A DNA stretch of 64,000 bases, from assembly GCF_004571025.1 (NCBI RefSeq), contig NZ_SPQT01000002.1, forward strand, positions 124,001-188,000, in the 5' to 3' direction. The notes below the pieces were generated by a model. The model saw only the letters and a list, made by a program, of their open reading frames with translations. It was not told the origin of the DNA and searched no databases. Below, piece by piece: positions 42,339 to 49,535 of this stretch. The position numbers and the translations under genes are program-made. How positions within the stretch are numbered: the stretch's first letter is position 1; the number at the start of each line of letters is the position of its first letter. This DNA comes from Bradyrhizobium niftali. GTDB lineage: Bacteria > Pseudomonadota > Alphaproteobacteria > Rhizobiales > Xanthobacteraceae.

Positions 42339-42616
42339 CAGTCGATTGATTCCGATAGTTGGCGGAATCGCCAACATTGCCGGCGACTGAAATTTTCCTG
42401 TGAATTCAAGACCGACAAAATGCGGCGGGCATGCCGGCGGCATTTGTCCGTCAGATCTGAAAAATTATGCTGGCAGATCAACGGCGAAGCGCTGTTCGAA
42501 ATGATAGAGTGGGAGTAGTGCGGTTGGCTGCGATCGCGCATTTTAGCGTAGTCTGGTGGAATTGTTCTCGCTCTCCTCGCGTTGAGCTCTGACCGAGTAG
42601 CGAGTTTTGCTTACAA
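42339..42616 (+). repeat. Dispersed repeat, copy D
   Basis: The copy opens CAGTCGATTGATTCCGATAG and keeps TTTTCCTGTGAATTCAAGAC and ATAGAGTGGGAGTAG (stop 42516-42518). Here the signature frame is open without interruption for 59 codons from the first conserved segment (SIDSDSW) through CEFKTDKMRRACRRHLSVRS and FEMIEWE to the stop. The distal part fades after GAGCTCTGACCGAGTAGCGA, about 110 bp earlier than in copies A and B. It lies 165 bp after the terminator-like hairpin of the preceding operon. Confidence 0.72.
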
Positions 42617-43147
42617 TAATCGAGGTCCGTAATCCACTGCGGTTCGCTATTGGAGTATTGCAGCGCAGTTAATCGTGCAGAACGGCGGGGTGTCCAAACC
42701 TCCAGTTTCGAGCACCGGCTGGTAGGTAGCGGCGGTGACGAAGTAGTAGTGGCCGAAAGCGGCGGTGGCGGCGACACCCAGCGATGCCCACTCCCTGTAT
42801 CCCCTGCCGGGACGGTCGGAGGCCGGTTTGGGCTTGCTGGGAGGGAGCAAGAGAAAAGGTCGACATGGCATTCTCCGAAATCTGTAGGCGGCGCCAAATT
42901 CATCGGCGAAGACGAAGTGCGCTACTAGCTGATCGACTGATCGGCATTCACTTATACATGGAGCGCCGATCACTCATACATTGATGTGAGCGACATCTTC
43001 CTACAGTGAATGGTTCAGAAAGAAGCGAGCGGACGTCATTGGGTGGGGTGGCCTCGTATCGTGACGGCTCAGCTCGCTTCGCTGACAGGCAGAGCATCAA
43101 GCCGAACGTTTGGGGCCGCTCAGATCGACGATACCTGGGACAATCTG
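42617..43147. other. Intergenic stretch between repeat D and the small membrane protein gene
   Basis: About 530 bp. Frames of about 90-110 codons exist on both strands at 42647-42973, but none shows a recognisable domain. The right part holds operator site 1 (42973-42990). No gene is supported. Confidence 0.4.
42973..42990 (+). promoter_or_regulatory. Shared operator, site 1
   Basis: CTCATACATTGATGTGAG is an imperfect inverted repeat (CTCATA-N6-TGTGAG). It is preceded at 42946-42955 by TTCACTTATAC-like DNA and GGAGCGCC, so about 46 bp match operator site 4 (58102-58149), including a direct repeat of TCACTCATAC spaced about 22 bp. It lies 158 bp upstream of the small membrane protein gene. 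Confidence 0.55.
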
Positions 43148-43420
43148 ATGGCGATCGAAAATGCGGCGGGTCTCACTGGAATTAGGTCGGGCGCGGAATC
43201 GCCAAACCGGTGCCAAAACGTGCTCGGGGCTTGGATTGTCCTCGCAGTGTTGTCTGCATTCCTGGTCGTTGGAGGTATCATCGGCTATCTCGGATGGACA
43301 AGCACCGATACCGACGTGCCGACATCGGGTTATGTCGCCATGGTGCTGGGCGTCATCTTCTCCGTGGCCGTCGGCGTCGGTTTGATGGCGTTGATATTTT
43401 ACAGCGGCCGCAAAGGGTAA
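43148..43420 (+). CDS. Small two-pass membrane protein, probably C-terminally truncated
   Basis: The product is about 90 residues from the ATG at 43148. Two membrane segments are clear: NVLGAWIVLAVLSAFLVVGG (plus IIGYLGW) and GYVAMVLGVIFSVAVGVGLM (plus ALIFY). It ends RKG at TAA 43418-43420. The same frame continues open beyond the stop for 26 codons (DEPPVLIEEPAHLGDEVQAT) to 43501, and that acidic tail would be in keeping with the family as I know it (x-R-K-G-Y-D-E-P). A Tyr codon changed to TAA is therefore likely. The function is unknown. Confidence 0.55.
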   Translation: MAIENAAGLTGIRSGAESPNRCQNVLGAWIVLAVLSAFLVVGGIIGYLGWTSTDTDVPTSGYVAMVLGVIFSVAVGVGLMALIFYSGRKG

Positions 43421-43568
43421 GACGAACCGCCGGTGCTCATAGAAGAACCGGCCCATCTCGGCGATGAGGTTCAAGCGACCTTACACGATGACGGGACGTG
43501 ACCCCGTGCCCGATGGCTTCTCACGAGAGCGGACGTCAAGAGCGCAATTCATATGTCTGCCCGGTCCC

Positions 43569-43976
43569 TCACGACCGCAATTTTGATTGCAAGACAGCAT
43601 CTACTCGCTCAACAAGGTGCGTCCGCGAAGGGGCGGGGTCAAACCGATCGGCAAAATATTGTGTTTCGTGAGCGACCAGTCCTTCGAGGAACTGCATGAT
43701 GCTCACCGCGTAAGACGGCATGCCATCATAGGTAAGAATGAATTCGGTGACCCAGAGATCACCGCTACCGATCATTCGCCGGACCGTAAAGCGCTTCTTG
43801 TTTGGCTGAGCGGTTCGGCTCTCCTGAATGTGGTGCCGGCCGCGAATTCGCTCGCCCGATTGCGGATAATCAAGCACAGCATCTTCGCGGTAGATTTCGT
43901 GCTCGGCGTTGAAATCGCTCGCGTCCGAAGCATCCCAATGACGCTCAAGCGCCAGCCGCACGGTTCGATCATCCAT
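43569..43976 (-). CDS. NTF2-like (SnoaL-type) protein
   Basis: The 135-residue protein starts at the ATG at 43976 behind TAGGAG. It has the cone-shaped NTF2-like arrangement: helix LALERHWDASDASDFNAEHE, IYREDAVLDYPQSGERIRGR, HIQESRTAQP, strands FTVRRMIGSGDLWVTEFILT and VSIMQFLEGLVAHETQYF. Such proteins are small-ligand enzymes or binding domains; the specific reaction is unknown. Operator site 2 lies 117 bp upstream. Confidence 0.78.
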   Translation of the reverse strand: MDDRTVRLALERHWDASDASDFNAEHEIYREDAVLDYPQSGERIRGRHHIQESRTAQPNKKRFTVRRMIGSGDLWVTEFILTYDGMPSYAVSIMQFLEGLVAHETQYFADRFDPAPSRTHLVERVDAVLQSKLRS

Positions 43977-44305
43977 TTCGTTCTCCTACCGTCGGGGCCA
44001 TCATTTCGGAAGTAAGGAATTCGTTCGCATCGCCCCGGATCGAACGTAGGGCGCTTTTTCCGATCTCGCCAGTCGTCGCTTCATGATGCCCGCTCATACC
44101 TTGATATGATCGGATTCCGCCAAGTGTCGTATGGCCCGGCGTGTCAGTGCCTTGCACCATGGGGGCTCGTTTTACGGAGAGCGAGTGAAAATGAACGAGC
44201 TATCCTCATCGTCCAGCCGGCTAGGGCGGCGTGCAACAATGGGCGCCCTGTGGGCTTTCGATCTTGTCTCTGCGTTAGCTACCGGGCCGCCCAGCGGCAG
44301 GGAAA
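43977..44305. other. Intergenic stretch between NTF2-like and TetR genes
   Basis: About 330 bp. It holds operator site 2 (44093-44110) and should contain the promoter of the NTF2-like gene. No supported gene lies here; frames running into the TetR gene from the opposite strand have no domain content. Confidence 0.4.
44093..44110. promoter_or_regulatory. Shared operator, site 2
   Basis: CTCATACCTTGATATGAT matches the inverted repeat CTCATA-N6-TATGAG at 17 of 18 dyad-relevant or shared positions, with the last base changed. It lies 117 bp upstream of the NTF2-like gene on the minus strand, the same distance as between site 4 and the hydrolase gene at 58264-58273. Confidence 0.5.
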
Positions 44306-44962
44306 TCACCGTGTTGCGGCTCGGCCCGTCTCTACCACATATTCACAGATTACACTCACCGCCTTCCGCGCAATCTCCGTCAATTCGGCGCGGCGGGCGC
44401 CGGCGCGCGCGCGGATCGCGATGCTGTGCATTGTGGCCGATGCGAGGACCGCAAGCGCCACGGGATCCGCATCGTGCTTCAGCTCGCCTCGCTCAATTGC
44501 CGTCCGGAAACGGGCTTCAAAATCAGCGTCGATCATTCGCAGTCCCGCCGCAACACTGCTGCGGATCGCGGGATCGCCGACGGATTCGGCGACCGCTGTC
44601 CCGATCACAAAGCAGCCGCGGGCGGTTCCTTTCCCTGAAAAATAGATCGATAGCGCCGCCTCAAAGGCTAGCATCAGGCTTTCGCCCAAGGGACGGTCCT
44701 CCGCGAGAGCTTCGCGCGTGGCGGCGAGACTGATCTGCCAGTAACGCGCGAGCGCCTCCAGATAGAGCGCGTGCTTGTTGCCGAAGGCCGCATAGAGACT
44801 CGGCGGGTTCATTCCGGTCGCGGAGGCGATGTTATCCAGCGAAGTGCCGGAGTAGCCGCTCTTCCAGAACGTCTCGGTTGCCCGCTTGAGTGCGGCCTCT
44901 GTGTCATAGGCGCGCGGCCGCCCCCGGCGCGCTGGTCCGGTTTCGCTGCGCTTTCGTGCCAT
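44306..44962 (-). CDS. TetR/AcrR-family repressor of the divergent exporter
   Basis: The product is 218 residues from the ATG at 44962 (MARKRSETG); upstream in-frame ATGs at 44998 and 45025 are possible. The HTH follows RRGRPRAYDTEAALKRATET with YSGTSLDNIASATGMNPPSL and YAAFGNKHALYLEALARY. The C-terminal domain is of the TetR_C type (TARGCFVIGTAVAES). It is divergent from the HlyD/EmrB exporter genes. The gap holds a TTTGTA-N8-TACAAA palindrome, the likely operator. It probably releases the exporter promoter on binding a toxic ligand. Confidence 0.88.
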   Translation of the reverse strand: MARKRSETGPARRGRPRAYDTEAALKRATETFWKSGYSGTSLDNIASATGMNPPSLYAAFGNKHALYLEALARYWQISLAATREALAEDRPLGESLMLAFEAALSIYFSGKGTARGCFVIGTAVAESVGDPAIRSSVAAGLRMIDADFEARFRTAIERGELKHDADPVALAVLASATMHSIAIRARAGARRAELTEIARKAVSVICEYVVETGRAATR

Positions 44963-45063
44963 ATCGCAAATACCCCGGTCGCGGCCTGTTTCGTTCATAT
45001 TTATATGGATCGTTACAAAAATCAATGGGGCGGACCCCTTGATCGTGATGGTATCGCACCGTA

Positions 45064-45083
45064 TTTGTAGCGAACGTTACAAA
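45064..45083. promoter_or_regulatory. Palindromic TetR operator
   Basis: TTTGTAGCGAACGTTACAAA has 6-bp arms TTTGTA and TACAAA, with CG/CG symmetry inside. It is placed between the divergent TetR and HlyD genes. A further half site, CGTTACAAAA, lies at 45011-45020. The position over the exporter promoter fits repression by the adjacent TetR protein. Confidence 0.6.
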
Positions 45084-45107
45084 AGAAGGATGGAAGTGAG
45101 GCGTTCG

Positions 45108-46340
45108 ATGTCGTTTGGTTTCGCGCCAGTCGCCGGCGGAATGGGTGACCGAAAAGAGTTTCGCGAGGTTGCGGACATCACTGTTGGCTCAGCGGCAGCC
45201 GGAGGGGCTGCGGGCGAGACGCGGTTTGGCCGCATTATCGATGGCACTGCACCCGTCGACGTGGCCAAGGTGCAAGGCAGAGGCCTCAGGGAGCGGCTGC
45301 GCCGGCCGTTGTTGCTGGTGGTGCCGATCCTGGTGGCCGCCATCGGGGCCGCTGTGTACCTTGCCGCCGAGCCTTACGTCTCGACCGATAACGCCTTCGT
45401 TCGCGCGGCGAAGGTGACCGTTAACGCTCGGGTTGCCGGGCAGGCTGTTGAAATCGCCGTCGAGGACAATCAACGGGTCCGGCAGGGTCAGGTGCTGTTC
45501 CGGATCGATCCCGAGCCTTACCACATTGCGGTCGACCAAGCCGACGCACATCTCGCCAGCGCACGCCTGCAAATCGAGGCGTTAAAGGCCACCTATCGCC
45601 AACAACAGGCCGAACTACAATCGGCCAGGGATTCGGCGGCTTTCGACGAGCGCGAGTATGATCGTAAGAAAGCGCTGGTCGCCTCTGATTTTACCCCGCG
45701 CGCGGTCTACGAGCGGGCCGAGACCAATCTTAAGGTCGCCCGTCAGCATATTTCATCCGTCGAGCAGCAGATCGCCAGCACCATTGTTGCGTTGAACGGC
45801 GATCCGGACATCGATATCGACCGCCACCCGACGGTTCGTGCGGCCAAGGCCCAGCTCGACCGTGCCCGGCTCGATCTGTCCTACGCGACGGTGAGGGCGC
45901 CGGACGACGGAGTCGTGACAAAAGTCGACGATTTACAGGTCGGCGGTTTCGTCAACGCGGGAGCGCCCGTGTTCTCGCTGTTATCGAGCCGACGCATCTG
46001 GATCGAGGCAAATTTCCGCGAAACCGGCCTCACCCACATGCGTCCAGGTCAAGGGGCGACGATCGACGTCGACGCCTATCCGGATCGTACGTTCAGGGCG
46101 CACATCGTCAGCATGAGTCCGGGCACTGGCTCTGACTTCGCGGTGCTGCCGCCGGAGAATGCGACCGGCAATTGGGTCAAGGTCGTCCAGCGCCTACCGG
46201 TGCGACTCGAGCTTGATGAGGTCGATCCGAGCCGGCCGTTGTTCTCCGGCATCAGCGTGACGGCGCGGGTCGACACTGGCCACCGCCGCACCTGGCGCCA
46301 TCCACTCCAGCTCGTGCTCGCGACGGAGGCGGCCAAATGA
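45108..46340 (+). CDS. HlyD/EmrA-type membrane fusion protein
   Basis: The product is 410 residues from the ATG at 45108 (GAAGTGAGG upstream); earlier in-frame starts at 45039 and 45090 overlap or abut the TetR operator. One membrane anchor lies at about residues 60-80 (PLLLVVPILVAAIGAAVYLA). A biotinyl-lipoyl-like segment (VTVNARVAGQAVEIAVEDNQ), a long coiled-coil hairpin (about 135-250) and a beta-barrel part (YATVRAPDDGVVTKVDDLQV) follow. It partners the EmrB-type pump encoded next (4-bp overlap) as a drug or metabolite exporter. Outer-membrane channel not in the window. Confidence 0.9.
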   Translation: MSFGFAPVAGGMGDRKEFREVADITVGSAAAGGAAGETRFGRIIDGTAPVDVAKVQGRGLRERLRRPLLLVVPILVAAIGAAVYLAAEPYVSTDNAFVRAAKVTVNARVAGQAVEIAVEDNQRVRQGQVLFRIDPEPYHIAVDQADAHLASARLQIEALKATYRQQQAELQSARDSAAFDEREYDRKKALVASDFTPRAVYERAETNLKVARQHISSVEQQIASTIVALNGDPDIDIDRHPTVRAAKAQLDRARLDLSYATVRAPDDGVVTKVDDLQVGGFVNAGAPVFSLLSSRRIWIEANFRETGLTHMRPGQGATIDVDAYPDRTFRAHIVSMSPGTGSDFAVLPPENATGNWVKVVQRLPVRLELDEVDPSRPLFSGISVTARVDTGHRRTWRHPLQLVLATEAAK

Positions 46341-47830
46341 GCGCACCCCTCCGAGCGAGCACTGCAACCGGCCATCACGCCATCATCGTGGCGGCCCTGA
46401 TGGCGACCTATATGGAGGCGGTGAACATCTCGCTGCCGAATGCGGCGTTGCCGCATATCCAGGGCACGCTGTCGATGGGCAACGACGAGGTCGGCTGGGT
46501 GTTTACCGCCTATCTGGTAGCGGGCGCCGCCGTCATGCCAATGGCGCGCTGGCTCGCGGGGCGCTATGGCCGCAAGACGGTCTATCAGGTGGCTCTCGCC
46601 GTCTTCGTGGTCGGCCTGATCCTCACCACATTGGCGACGACGTCCCTTCAGTTCGTGTTCGCCCGGATCGTGCAGGGAGCCGCGAGCGGCACGTTCGCGC
46701 CCTTATCGCTGGCAACCCTGCTGGATGTGTTGCCGCAGCCGCGTCATGCCCGGATCACCTTGGCGTGGTCGGTGTGCATCGTGCTTGGCATCAGCAGCGG
46801 CGCCAGCATTGGCGGTTGGCTCAGCGAATATCACGGCTGGCGCTCGATCTTCTATTTCAGCCTACCGATAGCGGCCTTCATCTCCCTGACAGTGGCACTG
46901 TTCCTCCCCGAGAAGAGGGTGGAGCAGAATCCGCGCTTCGATTTCTGTGGCTTGGCGACCTTATCGGTTGGCATGATCGGCCTGCAGATGGTGCTTGACC
47001 GCGGCGAACGCCTGGAATGGTTTGCCTCGGCGGAAATCTGGGCTGAAGCGGCTGCCTCGGTGCTGGGATTCTATCTTTTCATCGTGCACGTCATGACGGC
47101 GGACGTGCATTTTCTCAACAAGGCGCTGTTCAAGGACCGCAACTTCATTCTTTCGGCGATCATGTTCTTTGCCGTCGGCTTCGTCCTGCTGCCGACCCTG
47201 GCTTTGACCTCGCCGATGCTGGAGGAATTGCTCGAATATCCGGTCGATACCGCCGGCTACATGACCCTTGCGCGCGGTGTCACGCTCGTGGGGACGGTGG
47301 CGCTGATGGGCTTCGTTCCAGCACGAATCGACAACCGGCTCTTCATAGTCGGCGGTATGGCGGCGGTAATCTATGCCAATTCGCTGATGCTCGGCTATTC
47401 ACCGGCGATGGATCAGCGATTGGTGGTCGCAGCAACGCTGCTTCAGGGTACCGGTCTCGGCATGTTGCTTCCATCGCTCGGTAAGGTGGCGTTCAGCGCG
47501 CTCGATCCGAAATTTCGCCCCGAAGGCACCGCCCTGTTGAGCCTCTCGCGCGTCTATGGAAGCACGATCGGCATCGCGGTCGTCCAGATCTTCTTCTACA
47601 ATAACACCCAGGCCATGCATTTGGCGCTGGTCAAGAACCTCACGCCCTTCCGCGCCGCAGCCCATGTCGCGGGTTCAATCGGCAAGTCAGATCTTGCCGC
47701 GCTTAACGGCATGATCACCCAGCAGGCGGCCGTCGTCGCCGTCATCGGCCAGTTCAAAATCTTGATGCTCGCCATGCTGATCGTGAGCCCGCTGGTGTTT
47801 TTTCTCCATAAGCCGCGGCCAGCCACTTAG
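46337..47830 (+). CDS. EmrB/QacA (DHA2) family MFS exporter
   Basis: The 497-residue protein has about 14 membrane segments. The DHA2 motifs include EAVNISLPNAALPHIQGTLS in helix 1, GRYGRKTVYQ in loop 2-3, and the motif C region WSVCIVLGISSGASIGGWLS in helix 5. The start overlaps the HlyD stop (ATGA). Together with the membrane fusion protein it should export hydrophobic toxic compounds under TetR control. The aldo/keto reductase gene follows after 22 bp and may be co-transcribed. Confidence 0.92.
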   Translation: MSAPLRASTATGHHAIIVAALMATYMEAVNISLPNAALPHIQGTLSMGNDEVGWVFTAYLVAGAAVMPMARWLAGRYGRKTVYQVALAVFVVGLILTTLATTSLQFVFARIVQGAASGTFAPLSLATLLDVLPQPRHARITLAWSVCIVLGISSGASIGGWLSEYHGWRSIFYFSLPIAAFISLTVALFLPEKRVEQNPRFDFCGLATLSVGMIGLQMVLDRGERLEWFASAEIWAEAAASVLGFYLFIVHVMTADVHFLNKALFKDRNFILSAIMFFAVGFVLLPTLALTSPMLEELLEYPVDTAGYMTLARGVTLVGTVALMGFVPARIDNRLFIVGGMAAVIYANSLMLGYSPAMDQRLVVAATLLQGTGLGMLLPSLGKVAFSALDPKFRPEGTALLSLSRVYGSTIGIAVVQIFFYNNTQAMHLALVKNLTPFRAAAHVAGSIGKSDLAALNGMITQQAAVVAVIGQFKILMLAMLIVSPLVFFLHKPRPAT

Positions 47831-47852
47831 CTTCAAATGAAGGAGTGTTTCC

Positions 47853-48800
47853 ATGACGACACCTGACACGCTTCGCAATACGCGTATTGGCCTCAACCAT
47901 GGATCGGTTTTGATGCCTGCCGCGGGGTTTGGCACCCTGATCCCTGATCCTCTCGTGACAAAGGAGGCTACCAAGGCCGCATTAGGGACGGGATTTCGAC
48001 ATTTCGATTGCGCGGAACGCTACCGCAATGAAGCAGCGGTAGGCGAGGCGATGCAGGAAGTGTTCAAGGCAGGGATTGTCCGGCGCGAGGACGTGTTCGT
48101 CACCACGAAGCTCTGGAATACCAATCATCGTCCGGAACGGGTCAAGACTGCCTTTGACGGCAGTCGCCGCCGACTGGGAGTCGACCATATCGATTGCTAC
48201 ATCATCCACACCCCCTTTGCCTTCAAACCGGGAGACGAGCAGGATCCAAGGGACGAGCAGGGGCGGGTGATCTACGATTCAGGCGTTACATTACTGGAGA
48301 CATGGCGGGCCCTGGAGCGTCTCGTGGACGACGGGCACGCCAGGTCGATCGGTCTGTCGGACATTACGTTGGAGAAGCTGCGGGAGATCGTTTCGGCTGC
48401 GCGGATCAAGCCGTCAGTGGTGCAGGTGGAATCCCATCCGTATCTACCCGAATGGGAGTTGCTCGACTTCTGCCGGGGGCATGGGATCGTGCTCCAGGCG
48501 TTTGCGGCGGTCGGACATGCCATGGAGCCGAACCTGCTGGCCGATCCCGTGATTACCGCCATTGCTAAGCGTGTGCATAAGACGCCGGCTCAAGTGGCCC
48601 TGGCCTGGGCGATCCAGCGCGGCACCGCTTTCCTGACCACCTCGACCAAACCTTGGCGCATCCAGGAGAACTTTGACATCTCGGCCCTGCCTGAAGACGC
48701 AATGCAGGAGATCCGAGACCGCATCACCACCCATGTGCGGTTCAACTCAGTGGTGAAGACCGGCGTGCCCGGATTCATTCCGCGGGTCGCGGCGAACTGA
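47853..48800 (+). CDS. Aldo/keto reductase
   Basis: The 315-residue protein has the full catalytic tetrad: Asp52 and Tyr57 in HFDCAERYRNEAAVGEAM, Lys86 in VFVTTKLWN, and His119 in DCYIIHTPF. The NADPH-binding end shows GTAFLTTSTKPWRIQENF. It is full length for the family. AAGGAG lies upstream. It sits 22 bp after the EmrB-type pump gene, so carbonyl reduction and export are probably induced together. The substrate is likely a reactive aldehyde or ketone. Confidence 0.9.
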   Translation: MTTPDTLRNTRIGLNHGSVLMPAAGFGTLIPDPLVTKEATKAALGTGFRHFDCAERYRNEAAVGEAMQEVFKAGIVRREDVFVTTKLWNTNHRPERVKTAFDGSRRRLGVDHIDCYIIHTPFAFKPGDEQDPRDEQGRVIYDSGVTLLETWRALERLVDDGHARSIGLSDITLEKLREIVSAARIKPSVVQVESHPYLPEWELLDFCRGHGIVLQAFAAVGHAMEPNLLADPVITAIAKRVHKTPAQVALAWAIQRGTAFLTTSTKPWRIQENFDISALPEDAMQEIRDRITTHVRFNSVVKTGVPGFIPRVAAN

Positions 48801-48889
48801 AGTCAGCGGCGCGCAGCGCGAGGCTAAAAATGGCAACTTCCACGTTTCGTTCGCGGGCGAGAGAGGTGAAGCAGACACAGCGTCTGCTT

Positions 48890-49486
48890 CTAGTCTTGCT
48901 CGCCAAGAGTTTGCGCATAGGTCTTGCCGTATGGGTAGAAGCGTTCCTTGCGGCCCTGCTGCCACGCTGCCTTAAGCTCGCGCGTGGCGATATCCCAGTC
49001 CGGCCGGCATTTTTGGCTGACGGCACGCAGGTCCTGGCGGAGCTCTTCGATCGTGGGCCGCCCGAAGAACCAATAGCCGTTGTAAATCCTGTGAATGACG
49101 AGGCCGGGTTCCAGCACGATCACGTGCGGGATCATCGGATTGTTGACGGGATCGGTATATTCGGCGATGTCGAGATCCTTCTGAACGACGCGCCGCGGAT
49201 CGGAGAGAAACGGCCAGTGCGCGCCGATGCCGTTTCGATTTTCGTTGGTCTGGGTGATATTGTCGGTGCTGATCGTGACCAACCGGCAATAGCCGACCTC
49301 CATCTCGCGATGAAGTTGCAACAAACCTTCGGCTTGACGGCGGTCCTTCGGGCAGAAGGCGCCGCGGCTAAGGACGAGCACCATGGGGTCCTGTCCCTGT
49401 AGCTCGGAGAGCCTTCGATGTTTTGCGGTATGATCGCTGAGCTCATAGTCGGGGAAAATGGCTCCAGGCACCATGTCGGGTCGCAA
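48890..49486 (-). CDS. AhpC/TSA-like redoxin with a single conserved Cys
   Basis: The 198-residue protein has the redoxin fold: GAIFPDYELSDHTAKHRRLS, VLVLSRGAFCPKDRRQAEGL with Cys45 at the peroxidatic position, TISTDNITQTNENRNGIGAH and FLSDPRRVVQKDLDIAEYTD. No second Cys that could act as resolving residue is evident in a typical place apart from one in CRLV and one in SQKCRPD. It is a peroxiredoxin-like protein of the branch often linked to oxidoreductase genes. The gene is 49 bp downstream of the MOSC fusion gene on the same strand and may be co-transcribed. Confidence 0.82.
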   Translation of the reverse strand: MRPDMVPGAIFPDYELSDHTAKHRRLSELQGQDPMVLVLSRGAFCPKDRRQAEGLLQLHREMEVGYCRLVTISTDNITQTNENRNGIGAHWPFLSDPRRVVQKDLDIAEYTDPVNNPMIPHVIVLEPGLVIHRIYNGYWFFGRPTIEELRQDLRAVSQKCRPDWDIATRELKAAWQQGRKERFYPYGKTYAQTLGEQD

Positions 49487-49535
49487 TTGAAGTCCTCCCT
49501 CGTTTCGGGCGCATCAGCGCCCGGGCTGCGTGCGT

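Noticed and set aside
4622..42616. Repeat copies A-D as a CRISPR, REP or integron attC family
   Set aside because: Copies are hundreds of bp long, kilobases apart, lack regular spacing, terminal dyads or an integrase or Cas gene in the window.
42647..42973. 108-codon frame on the minus strand and overlapping 92-codon frame on the plus strand
   Set aside because: Neither has a recognisable domain or a clear start; I could not decide for either and treat the stretch as intergenic.
30413..43420. Stop-codon recoding or readthrough as an explanation for three in-frame nonsense codons (LysR TAG, cupin TAA, membrane protein TAA)
   Set aside because: Two different stop codons, no shared downstream context or structure, and nearby frameshifts and truncations make plain gene decay more likely.
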